Below are positions 17,127 through 24,686 of a stretch of DNA of 64,000 nucleotides, in pieces. The translations under genes were made by a program, and so were the position numbers. Within the stretch, counting starts at the first letter, position 1. The number at the start of each line of letters is the position of its first letter. The notes under the pieces were generated by a model that was not told the DNA's origin, searched no databases, and saw only the letters and a program-made list of their open reading frames with translations. Source of the DNA: Streptomyces deccanensis (GTDB lineage: Bacteria > Actinomycetota > Actinomycetes > Streptomycetales > Streptomycetaceae); the NCBI RefSeq assembly GCF_022385335.1, contig NZ_CP092431.1:3038001-3102000 (forward strand), in the 5' to 3' direction.

Positions 17127-18203
17127 TCAGATCTCTATGCAGGTGCGGAGCGCCACGCCGGTCCGCATCTGGTCCAGCGCCTCGTTGATGTCGGTGAGGG
17201 GCACCCGGTGGGTGATCAGCCCCGCGAGGTCGATACGGCCGGCGCGCCAGAGGGCGATGGCCCGCTCGTAGGAGCGCAGGACGTCTCCGCCTCCGTACAT
17301 GGAGGGCAGGATGCGCTTCTCGTCGAAGAACAGCTCGAACATGCTGAGTTGGAGGAAGTCGTCCAGCGCGCCCGCGCCGACCACGACGAGGGTGCCGCCA
17401 CGCCGGGTGGTCTCGTACGCGGTGCGGGCCGTGGTGGAGCGTCCGACGACCTCGAAGACGTAGTCGAACCCCTCGCCGCCGGTGACCGACTGCTTGGCGT
17501 CGGCCAGTTCCTCCGGCGAGATCGCCTTGGTGGCGCCGAACTCGAGCGCCGCCTCGCGTCGTGAGACGACCGGGTCGACGGCGACGATCTCGGCGGCGCC
17601 CTTGAGCCGGGCCCCCTGGATCGCCGAGATGCCGACACCGCCGCAGCCGATGACCGCGACCGACGAACCGGCCTCCACGTCGGCGGTGTTGAGAGCCGCG
17701 CCGAGGCCGGTGGTGACGCCGCAGCCGATGAGGGCGGCGATGTCGAAGGGCACGTCGTCCGGTATCGGCACGGCACAGCCCGCGTCGACGACGACCTCCT
17801 CGGCGAACGTACCGGTGCCCGCGAAGCCGAAGACGTCCCCGGCGGGCCGCTTGAAATTGGGCGTGCCAGCGTTCAGGAATCCGGCGAGGCAGAGGTGGGT
17901 CTGGCCGCGCTTGCAGGCGGGACAGGTGCCGCAGGCCGGGAGCCAGCACACGAGGACCCGGTCGCCGGGCTTCAAGTGGCCGACGCCTTCCCCGACTTCG
18001 ACGACCTCACCGGCGCCCTCGTGGCCGGGGACGAACGGTCCCGGCTGCGGCAGCACCCCGGCCATGGCGGAGAGGTCCGAGTGGCACAGCCCGGTGGCCC
18101 GCACCCGGATCCTCACCCTGCCCGGCCCGAAGCCCACCGCCTCGACGTCGTCGAGCACGTCCAGCTTGTCCTGGCCGATCTCGTGCAGTACGGCTGCGCG
18201 CAT
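17127..18203 (-). CDS. zinc-dependent alcohol dehydrogenase (MDR family)
   Basis: 358 residues. The catalytic zinc is bound by Cys in TGLCHSDLS and His/Glu in VPGHEGAGEV. The structural zinc lobe is CGTCPACKRGQTHLC with four cysteines (about residues 91-105). The coenzyme site is VAVIGCGGVGISAIQGA (about 183-199), followed by Asp in VAVDPVVSRREAA, which favours NAD. The family includes class III-like and mycobacterial AdhD enzymes oxidising primary alcohols or hydroxysteroid-type substrates. It lies between the SDR and MaoC genes on the same strand. The gap to MaoC is about 54 bp, so the three probably share a transcript. Confidence 0.9.
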   Translation of the reverse strand: MRAAVLHEIGQDKLDVLDDVEAVGFGPGRVRIRVRATGLCHSDLSAMAGVLPQPGPFVPGHEGAGEVVEVGEGVGHLKPGDRVLVCWLPACGTCPACKRGQTHLCLAGFLNAGTPNFKRPAGDVFGFAGTGTFAEEVVVDAGCAVPIPDDVPFDIAALIGCGVTTGLGAALNTADVEAGSSVAVIGCGGVGISAIQGARLKGAAEIVAVDPVVSRREAALEFGATKAISPEELADAKQSVTGGEGFDYVFEVVGRSTTARTAYETTRRGGTLVVVGAGALDDFLQLSMFELFFDEKRILPSMYGGGDVLRSYERAIALWRAGRIDLAGLITHRVPLTDINEALDQMRTGVALRTCIEI

Positions 18204-18257
18204 GGTGCAGCTCCCCTCGGAAATATCAGAAGTACCTGTGATCCGCTGATTCGCTGC

Positions 18258-19118
18258 TCATGCGTGGTCGACGAGCGTGTCCGCGAGGACCGGGGCGTCG
18301 TCCCGCTCCACGGCCGTCACCGTCACCCGCACCGTCCGGTCGTCCGCCCGCCACATCCGGATGCGGAGCGTCTCGCCCGGGAAGACGACGCCCGCGAAGC
18401 GCGTCCCGTACGAGCGGACCCGGCCGACGTCCCCGCCGAGGACCGTGTCCACCACGGCCTTCAACGTCATCCCGTAGGTGCACAGCCCGTGCAGGATCGG
18501 CCGGTCGAACCCGGCGCGCCCGGCGAACTCCGGGTCGGCGTGCAGCGGGTTCCAGTCGCCGGAGAGGCGGTAGAGCAGCGCCTGGTCCTCGCGGACGGTC
18601 CGCTCCACCTCCTTGTCGGGCGCGGTCGTCGGCGGTTCCTGCCGGGCGGACGGGCCACGCTCCCCGCCCCAGCCGCCCTCTCCCCGTACGAAGATCTGCG
18701 CCTCGTTGACCCACAGCGGGCCCTCGGCGTCGGCGACCTCGGTCCGCATCACCAGGACGGCCGCCTTGCCCTTGTCGTACACCGCCGCCACGCGTGAGGT
18801 CGCCGTCGCCCGCCCCTCGACCGGGATCGGCCGTCGGAGCTCGACGCGTTGGCCGCCGTGCAGGACCTTGGCGAGGTCGACGTCGACGCCGGGTGCGTTC
18901 AGCCCGCCGATCACATCCGGCGAGCCGGCGCCCGCGACGGTCGCGAAGCTCGGCAGGACGTGCAGCCGCGACTCCAGTGTGTAGCGCAGTTCGTCGGGGT
19001 CGGTCGCGGGGGTGCCCGCGCCGATACCGAGGTGGTAGAGCAGGACGTCCTTCCGGGTCCACGCGATCTCGGCGGAACGGGGGTCTGCCGCGAGCGCCTT
19101 GGCTGCGTCGATGGGCAT
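18258..19118 (-). CDS. MaoC-family (2E)-enoyl-CoA hydratase
   Basis: 286 residues with two hot-dog folds. The C-terminal half has the hydratase-2 motif YRLSGDWNPLHADPEFA, with catalytic Asp and His, and FDRPILHGLCTYGMTLKAV. The N-terminal half (SAEIAWTRKDVLLYHLGIGA, then RRPIPVEGRATATSRVAAVYDKG) is the substrate-binding lobe seen in MFE-2 hydratases and mycobacterial Hsd4B-like proteins. The start is set at ATG 19118, with GGAG just before. A second candidate ATG at 19280 would add 54 residues of poor quality, but it follows a palindrome plus CAGGAG. First gene of the MaoC - ADH - SDR set, with KstR-like and CTGAC/GTCAG sites upstream. Confidence 0.88.
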   Translation of the reverse strand: MPIDAAKALAADPRSAEIAWTRKDVLLYHLGIGAGTPATDPDELRYTLESRLHVLPSFATVAGAGSPDVIGGLNAPGVDVDLAKVLHGGQRVELRRPIPVEGRATATSRVAAVYDKGKAAVLVMRTEVADAEGPLWVNEAQIFVRGEGGWGGERGPSARQEPPTTAPDKEVERTVREDQALLYRLSGDWNPLHADPEFAGRAGFDRPILHGLCTYGMTLKAVVDTVLGGDVGRVRSYGTRFAGVVFPGETLRIRMWRADDRTVRVTVTAVERDDAPVLADTLVDHA

Positions 19119-19228
19119 GGGGCTCCTGGGCGGTCCGGGGCGGGTGACTGGGCTGAGGAACCTCGGTACGACCGTCCGCACCAGCGGCCGCACCGAGGTC
19201 GTCACGGCCGACCCGGAACCCGCCCACC

Positions 19229-19242
19229 TAGAACGCGTTCCA
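19229..19242. promoter_or_regulatory. KstR-type operator upstream of MaoC
   Basis: TAGAACGCGTTCCA fits the mycobacterial KstR pattern TnnAACnnGTTnnA exactly. It sits 111 bp upstream of the chosen MaoC start and is one of several such sites in the window. Confidence 0.6.
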
Positions 19243-19290
19243 GTCCGGCGACCCTCTGTATAGCCCAGCCTCGTGCACATGTGAAGGCTC

Positions 19291-19305
19291 CTGACAGTAC
19301 GTCAG
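19291..19305. promoter_or_regulatory. CTGAC-N5-GTCAG palindrome
   Basis: CTGACAGTACGTCAG; on the minus strand the reading continues CAGGAG and then the ATG at 19280. The layout is the same as at 30237 and 55277, where the right arm runs into the ribosome site. Confidence 0.55.
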
Positions 19306-19356
19306 ATCCTGACGGTGAGGAGAGAGGGAGGGGTCGGAGCCGGGGCCGCCTCAGGC

Positions 19357-19442
19357 TCAGCCGGTCACCTTCGCCGACTCGTACTCGGCCCCCTCCGGCG
19401 CCAGCGCCATGAACCAGCTCGCCAGGGCGCCCTTCGGGTGGA
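19357..19442 (-). pseudogene. C-terminal tail of a truncated gene at the TnpB-like element
   Basis: The minus-strand reading NPRLVHPKGALASWFMALAP ending EGAEYESAKVTG and a stop has natural amino-acid composition. It continues upstream only into DNA that belongs to the TnpB-like region. It is probably the last ~28 codons of a gene whose body was removed when that element arrived. The family is not recognised. Confidence 0.4.
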
Positions 19443-19590
19443 CTAGGCGGGGGTTGGGAACTGCTGGCATTGGACTGCGTTCAAGGGCGTTCTGGTGAGC
19501 GGGGGTGAGCGTGGATGGCCTGTGCCGTGCCACGCTCCTTGCTGGTGATGCCGGTTTCCGGCGGGGAACTGACGTTCCCTCATCGAATGC

Positions 19591-21294
19591 GTGACCTTCA
19601 TGGGCGGTGCTCGTTCCCCAGGGCGACGGGGTATTCGAGTCGGGCCGGGCGGGGGTGACGGGGTGGGTGAGCTGCGGAGCATCGCGGCGCCGTTCGTGGC
19701 GTCCGGCCCGTCCGGTGTGGCCGTCCGGACCCGGCTCAAGCAGCTGACGCCGGGTGATGAGACGGTGTTGCGTCTGGTGGGCGGGCATCTGGGGTCGCTG
19801 GCTTCAGGGGATCTCAAGGCGCGCTGCCGGGACGGCCTTGCGCACTCCGCTGAGGCGTGGGCGGTCCGCAAGCGGGAGCTGACACCTGCCTCGTCATCAC
19901 GCTGGGCGGGCAGTATCACCAAGGCCACGCACGACCAGTGGGCACTGGCCCGCCGCTGCCAGTCGGCGCACATCCAGAACCTGGAAGCCGGCATCCGCAC
20001 CATCGAGGCTCGGCTGGCACTGCCGGTCGGCCAGAAGGGGACGAAGAAGGCGCCGGGAGGTTACCGGTCACGGCGGGAGTGGCACGCGAAGGCGCGGCGC
20101 CTGCGGGTGCTTCAGGACCGGCTGGCCGCCGCGCGCGCCGACCGCGAGGCCGGGATCGTGCACATCGTGCGCGGCGGCAAACACCTGGCCCGCACCCGCC
20201 ACCACCTCGACGAGGCCCGGCTCACGGAATCCGCGTGGCGTGGGCGGTGGGAGGCGGAGCGCTGGTTCTGCCAGGCCGACGGGGAGTCCGGCAAGCGCCA
20301 CGGCAACGAGACCATCCGCGTCAGCCCCGACGGCGAGGTGAGCATCAAACTGCCCACGCCGCTCGTGTACCTGGCGAACGCCCCACACGGCCGGTACGTC
20401 CTGGCCTGCAAGGTCGCGTTCGCGCACCGGGGCGGTGACTGGGCGGACCGCGTCGCGGCGAACCGGGCGATCGCCTACCGCATCCACCTGGATACGGGCC
20501 GGGGCCGCTGGTATCTGACCGCGTCCTGGCAGATTCGGACCACCCCCGCCCTCCCGATCGAGGCGGCCCTCGCCCATGGCGTGATCGGCGTCGACATGAA
20601 CGCCGACCACCTGGCCGCCTGGCGCCTGGATGTCCACGGCAACCCCACCGGCGCCCCTCGCCGCTTCTTCTACGACCTGACCGGTACCGCCGGACACCGG
20701 GACGCGCAGGTCCGCCACGCCCTCACCCGTCTCCTGCACTGGGCCCGCAGCTGTGGTGTGCAGGCGATCGCGGTGGAGGACCTGGACTTCGCTGCGGAGA
20801 AGACCCGGGAGAAGCACGGCCGCCGCACACGCTTCCGCAAGCTCATCTCCGGCATGCCCACCGGCAGACTCCGCGCCCGGCTGGCCTCGATGGCCGACCA
20901 GACAGGCATCGCGGTCATCGCGGTCGACCCGGCCTACACCAGCCGGTGGGGTGCCCAGCACTGGCAGAAGCCCCTCACCAGCACCACCCGTAAGACGACT
21001 CGCCATGAGGCTGCTGCCGTGGCGATCGGAAGGCGCGCCCAGGGACACCCGGTCCGGCGACGGACGGCACCGCCCCCACACGACCGGAGTGATCGTGCGG
21101 GGCATCGGACCGTCCAGGCCCGACCAGGTGTTGCCGGGCGTGAGGGACCCCGCCCCCGCATTCCCGGACCACGGACACGATCCGTGCCGCCCGGACGCGG
21201 AGCGAACGCGGGCAACCAGAACGCCCAACACCGTCCGGGGCGTTCGACTGAGCATGGGTTCTGGCAACAGGACTCACTCCCGCTCAGTCCCTAG
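19591..21294 (+). CDS. TnpB-like RuvC-domain protein (IS605/IS1341 accessory), no TnpA
   Basis: 567 residues from GTG 19591. The RuvC-like residues are GVIGVDMNADHLAAWRLD (Asp, about residue 335), AIAVEDLDFAAEKT (Glu, about 394) and VIAVDPAYTSRWGAQHW (Asp, about 447). Then HEAAAVAIGRRAQGH stands where TnpB proteins usually have DxNAAxNI. No Cys-rich zinc finger is present between the second and third acid residues, unlike the TnpB at 41496. A long N-terminal extension and an Arg/Pro-rich C-terminal tail distinguish this subgroup, which is common in Streptomyces. Without TnpA it may be an immobile or trans-mobilised guide-RNA nuclease relative. The final codons abut remnants of minus-strand genes. 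Confidence 0.75.
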   Translation: MTFMGGARSPGRRGIRVGPGGGDGVGELRSIAAPFVASGPSGVAVRTRLKQLTPGDETVLRLVGGHLGSLASGDLKARCRDGLAHSAEAWAVRKRELTPASSSRWAGSITKATHDQWALARRCQSAHIQNLEAGIRTIEARLALPVGQKGTKKAPGGYRSRREWHAKARRLRVLQDRLAAARADREAGIVHIVRGGKHLARTRHHLDEARLTESAWRGRWEAERWFCQADGESGKRHGNETIRVSPDGEVSIKLPTPLVYLANAPHGRYVLACKVAFAHRGGDWADRVAANRAIAYRIHLDTGRGRWYLTASWQIRTTPALPIEAALAHGVIGVDMNADHLAAWRLDVHGNPTGAPRRFFYDLTGTAGHRDAQVRHALTRLLHWARSCGVQAIAVEDLDFAAEKTREKHGRRTRFRKLISGMPTGRLRARLASMADQTGIAVIAVDPAYTSRWGAQHWQKPLTSTTRKTTRHEAAAVAIGRRAQGHPVRRRTAPPPHDRSDRAGHRTVQARPGVAGREGPRPRIPGPRTRSVPPGRGANAGNQNAQHRPGRSTEHGFWQQDSLPLSP

Positions 21295-21485
21295 GAACGG
21301 TTGCGCAGGTCCGCGTGCCAGCCGTCGCCCCTGTTCCGCCGCACGTCGACCGAGGTGCCGTCGGACCAGGTGACGCGCACTTCCTGGGTGGTGGGGGCGA
21401 CCTGGTCGATGACCAGGCGCTTCGAGGCGCCGCCTGCGCCCTCGTCACCGGGGGGCAGGACTGCCGCGAACGGGGACGCGAGGGA
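21291..21485 (-). pseudogene. C-terminal remnant of the gene downstream of the SigE-type factor
   Basis: In the minus frame offset from the sigma gene, DNA reads SVASLASPFAAVLPPGDEGA, then KRLVIDQVAPTTQEVRVTW, SDGTSVDVRRNRGDGWHAD and LRNRS-stop at 21291. This is a clean protein-like reading of about 60 codons without a start. It overlaps the 3' end of the sigma-factor gene, suggesting a deletion that fused the sigma C-terminus onto the tail of an anti-sigma or partner gene. The function is not recognised. Confidence 0.5.
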
Positions 21486-21990
21486 CGCGACGGAGCTTCG
21501 CCAGGCCCTTCGACGCGTTGCTCTTCACCGTCCCCACGGAACAACCCATCGCCTCGGCCGTCCGGCTCTCGCTGAGGTCCTCCCAGTAGCGAAGGACGAC
21601 GGCTTCTCGCTGGCGCGGCGGCAGTTGTGACAGGGCCCTCAGCAGGGCACTGCGGTCGTCGGCCTGGGCGATGCGGTCACCGCTATCGGGGAGCTCGGGC
21701 ACGAGGTCCGCGTCGCTCCGGGGCGCGAGGAACTCCTTGAGGCGTCTGCGGTGCCTGCGCGCGTGGGCGTTGATCATCACGCGCCGGACGTAGGTGTCCG
21801 GGTCGTCCGTCGCACCGACGCGGCGCCAGGCCACGTACACCTGCTCCAGCGTCGTCTGGACCAGGTCCTCCGCGGCGTGCTGCTCTCCCGTGAGCAGGAA
21901 CGCCGTCCGCATCAGCCGAGGCCAGCGGCCGACGAGGAAGCTCTGGAACCCTTCGTCCCGAGCGTCCCTGGCCTGCTTCCGATCCCCCAT
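21445..21990 (-). CDS. SigE-family ECF RNA polymerase sigma factor
   Basis: 181 residues. Region 2 is FQSFLVGRWPRLMRTAFLLT through EDLVQTTLEQVYVAWRRV (residues about 12-50). Region 4 is LLRALSQLPPRQREAVVLRY and EDLSESRTAEAMGCSVGTVK (about 120-160), the typical ECF helix-turn-helix of the actinobacterial SigE-like ECF41/SigE family without an extra domain. ATG 21990 is used because AGGAGG lies five bases upstream; the GTG at 21996 lies inside that site. The last ~15 residues (VPRVPVRGSPAPR) are abnormal and probably derive from a downstream gene read out of frame. So the sigma factor is nearly full length, but its operon partner is truncated. Confidence 0.85.
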   Translation of the reverse strand: MGDRKQARDARDEGFQSFLVGRWPRLMRTAFLLTGEQHAAEDLVQTTLEQVYVAWRRVGATDDPDTYVRRVMINAHARRHRRRLKEFLAPRSDADLVPELPDSGDRIAQADDRSALLRALSQLPPRQREAVVLRYWEDLSESRTAEAMGCSVGTVKSNASKGLAKLRRVPRVPVRGSPAPR

Positions 21991-22206
21991 GAGCACCTCC
22001 TAGATGCTTTTAACAGTCCATGAGGGCACCGATCCGTTGCCTCGACCCGCGAGAAGATTCCGAGCCCCGCGACCCGCCCTGACGCCCCGTCACTTCCCCA
22101 TGGGCAAGTCAAGCTTTCATTAGTCACCCGAAACAACGGAATAGTTGCCCAGGCGCACGAGGTTCAGATGGCACCCACCTTCACCCCGGCCAGGAGGCCC
22201 CGCTCC

Positions 22207-23709
22207 ATGACACAGCCGCACACACCGCCGACCCTCGAGGGCCCCACCACGCGCGCCGGCGGAGCGATCGTCCCGGTGCTGGCCTTCGCGGGGATCGTGG
22301 TCGCGGTGATGCAGACCCTGCTGGTCCCGGTGATCAAGGATCTCCCCCAGCTGCTGGACACCTCGGCCGGAAACGCGACCTGGGTACTGACCTCGACCCT
22401 CCTCTCCGGCGCCGTGGCCACGCCGATCATGGGCCGTCTCGGCGACCTCTACGGCAAGCGCCGGATGCTGCTGGCCAGCCTGTCCGTGATGGTGGTCGGG
22501 TCGCTGATCAGCGGTTTCACCAGCGCGCTCGTCCCGATGATCGTCGGCCGTACCCTCCAGGGCGTCGCCATGGGCGCGATCCCGCTGGGCATCGGCCTGA
22601 TGCGCGACGAACTGCCCCGTGAACGCCTCGCCTCCGCCATGGCCCTGATGAGCTCGTCCATAGGCGTCGGCGGCGGACTCGCCCTGCCGCTGGCCGCCGC
22701 GGTCGCCCAGAACACCGACTGGCACGTCCTCTTCTTCGCCGCCGCCGGTCTCGGGGTGCTGTCCATCGTCCTCACCCTCGTCGCCGTACCGGAGACGAAG
22801 ACGCGCGCGGAGGGCAGCTTCGACTACGTCGGCGCGCTCGGTCTCTCCCTCGGCCTCGTCCTCTTCCTCCTGCCGATCACCAAGGGCAGCGACTGGGGCT
22901 GGACCTCCGCGACCACGCTCGGACTGTTCGCCGCGTCGGCCGTGGTCCTGCTGCTCTGGGGTGTTCTGGAGCTGCGTATCGCCGCGCCGCTGGTGGATCT
23001 GCGGACCACCGCCCGCCGCGAGGTCCTTCTCACCAACCTCGCCTCGATCATGGTCGGCGTCTCCTTCTACGTCGTCTCCCTCGTCCTGCCGCAGCTCCTG
23101 CAGCTCCCCTCCGCCACCGGGTACGGGCTCGGGCAGTCGATGGTCGTCGCGGGTCTGTGCGTGGCCCCGCTCGGGCTGACGATGATGTTCACCGCGCCGG
23201 TCTACGCCCGGATCTCCGCCAAGTACGGGCCGAAGAGCACGCTCATCCTGGGCCTGCTGATCATCGCGATCGGCTACGGGGCGGGGCTCGGCCTGATGAG
23301 CGCGGCATGGCAGACCGTGGTGGTGTCGGTGGTGCTGGGCGCGGGGATCGGCCTCGCCTACTCCTCGCTCCCGGCGCTGATCGTCGGTGCGGTCGATCCG
23401 TCCGAGACGGGGGCGGCCAACGGGCTGAACACGCTCATGCGCTCCATCGGTACGTCCATGTCGAGCGCCGTGATCGGGATGGTGCTGGCGAACACCGCGA
23501 ACGAGGTGGGTGGGGTGGCGATCCCCACGATGCACGGCTTCCGCGTCTCGTTCCTCATCGCCACGGGGGCGGTCGCCGTCGGCCTGGTGCTGGCGCTCTT
23601 CCTGCCGAGCCGGCGGCCTGCGCGGACGCTGCGCGCGAGCGGTGAGGGTGGGGCCGGGGAGGCGGACGTGGTCTCCGGGGAGGGGCGGGGCGTCCTCGCC
23701 TCCCGTTAG
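22207..23709 (+). CDS. MFS transporter, DHA2-type drug efflux
   Basis: About 500 residues with 14 predicted hydrophobic segments. Motif A is present as GRLGDLYGKRRMLLASL (about residues 78-94), and the N-terminal half includes WVLTSTLLSGAVATPIMG. The DHA2 (14-TM) layout continues through GSDWGWTSATTLGLFAASAV and ends with a hydrophilic tail. Members export drugs, dyes or toxic metabolites using the proton gradient. The ATG at 22207 is favoured because AGGAGG precedes it by about ten bases; the ATG at 22168 lacks one. It is divergent from the sigma-factor gene and stands alone. A dispersed repeat follows. Confidence 0.88.
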   Translation: MTQPHTPPTLEGPTTRAGGAIVPVLAFAGIVVAVMQTLLVPVIKDLPQLLDTSAGNATWVLTSTLLSGAVATPIMGRLGDLYGKRRMLLASLSVMVVGSLISGFTSALVPMIVGRTLQGVAMGAIPLGIGLMRDELPRERLASAMALMSSSIGVGGGLALPLAAAVAQNTDWHVLFFAAAGLGVLSIVLTLVAVPETKTRAEGSFDYVGALGLSLGLVLFLLPITKGSDWGWTSATTLGLFAASAVVLLLWGVLELRIAAPLVDLRTTARREVLLTNLASIMVGVSFYVVSLVLPQLLQLPSATGYGLGQSMVVAGLCVAPLGLTMMFTAPVYARISAKYGPKSTLILGLLIIAIGYGAGLGLMSAAWQTVVVSVVLGAGIGLAYSSLPALIVGAVDPSETGAANGLNTLMRSIGTSMSSAVIGMVLANTANEVGGVAIPTMHGFRVSFLIATGAVAVGLVLALFLPSRRPARTLRASGEGGAGEADVVSGEGRGVLASR

Positions 23710-23758
23710 GGGCCGTCGCGTGGCAGTCGAGGGCAGCTGCGGGCCCGGTGGGGGGGGC

Positions 23759-23815
23759 TGGTCGCGCAGTTCCCCGCGCCTGAAAAGCAGGGGCTGCGCC
23801 CCGTGCTTTTCCCAC
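23759..23815. repeat. copy of the dispersed GCGCGGGGAACTGCGC palindrome, with hairpin
   Basis: TCGCGCAGTTCCCCGCGCC followed by a hairpin pairing GAAAAGCA with TGCTTTTC around GGGGC-tgc-GCCCC. The same unit occurs at 31664, 40289 and inside the gene at 47025. It is an intergenic Streptomyces repeat that can fold as a terminator. Confidence 0.7.
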
Positions 23816-23958
23816 CCGCAACCGGCAGCCCACCGGATCGCCCGGGCCCCGCACCCTCCGCCGATCACCGCATGGCAGCATGGGGCGCCCCGGACGGCGT
23901 ACCGCCGAGTACGGGCACGTCAGGGCACAGCCGACTCGTACGACTACACGGAGGACCC

Positions 23959-24636
23959 ATGTCCGCGGCACCGCACGCGAACCCGGCCGGGCCGGCGCCC
24001 AAGGCGGAGATTCTCGAGGCCTTCGAGGGGGCCAAGGGGTTCATGCCGCTGAAGGAAGGGCTGGCGTTGTACGCGGCGGCGATCGAGGCGGGGCGGCTGG
24101 GGCTGCCGTTGCTGGAGGTCGGGACGTACTGCGGCCGGTCGACGATCCTGCTGGCCGACGCCGCCCGCGAGGCGGGGGTCACCGCGATCACGGTCGACCA
24201 CCACCGGGGCAGTGAGGAGCAGCAGCCTGGCTGGGAGTACCACGACGAGTCCACCGTCGACCCCGAGGTGGGCCGCATGGACACGCTCCCCACCTTCCGC
24301 CGCACCCTCCACCGCGCCGGCCTGGAGGACCACGTCGTCGCGGTCGTCGGCCGTTCCCCGCAGGTCGCCGCGTTCTGGGGCACCCCCCTGGCCTTCGTGT
24401 TCATCGACGGCGGCCACACCGACGAGCACGCCACCGCCGATTACGAGGGCTGGGCCCCGCACATCGCCCCGGACGGTCTCCTCGTCATCCACGACGTCTT
24501 CCCCGACCCCGAGGACGAGTTCACCGGCCAGGCCCCGTACCGCGTCTACCTCCGCGCCCTGGCCTCCGGCGCCTTCACGGAGGTCTCGGCCACGGACTCC
24601 CTGCGGGTGCTGCGGCGGACGGGCACAGGTAGCTGA
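23959..24636 (+). CDS. class I SAM-dependent methyltransferase
   Basis: 225 residues from ATG 23959 with GGAGG ten bases upstream. The SAM site is LLEVGTYCGRSTILLADAA (residues about 51-69), with the acidic residue in TAITVDHHRG and the DxGH-type segment FVFIDGGHTDEHATADYEGW (about 150-170), the pattern of the Mtf_24 / TylF-like class I methyltransferases that need a metal near Asp/His. LLVIHDVFPDPEDEF continues the fold. The substrate is unknown. The stop codon lies inside a 15-bp tandem repeat (24626-24670). It stands alone between the MFS gene and the converging Mrr-TerD gene. Confidence 0.85.
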   Translation: MSAAPHANPAGPAPKAEILEAFEGAKGFMPLKEGLALYAAAIEAGRLGLPLLEVGTYCGRSTILLADAAREAGVTAITVDHHRGSEEQQPGWEYHDESTVDPEVGRMDTLPTFRRTLHRAGLEDHVVAVVGRSPQVAAFWGTPLAFVFIDGGHTDEHATADYEGWAPHIAPDGLLVIHDVFPDPEDEFTGQAPYRVYLRALASGAFTEVSATDSLRVLRRTGTGS

Positions 24637-24670
24637 GGCCCAGGTAGCTGAGGCCCAGGTAGCTGAGGCA
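24626..24670. repeat. three perfect tandem copies of a 15-bp unit
   Basis: CAGGTAGCTGAGGCC repeats at 24626, 24641 and 24656 (the last base of the third copy differs). The methyltransferase TGA falls in the first copy, so the tract could shift length without changing the protein. Confidence 0.9.
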
Positions 24671-24686
24671 CAGGGGCGGGGCCCGG

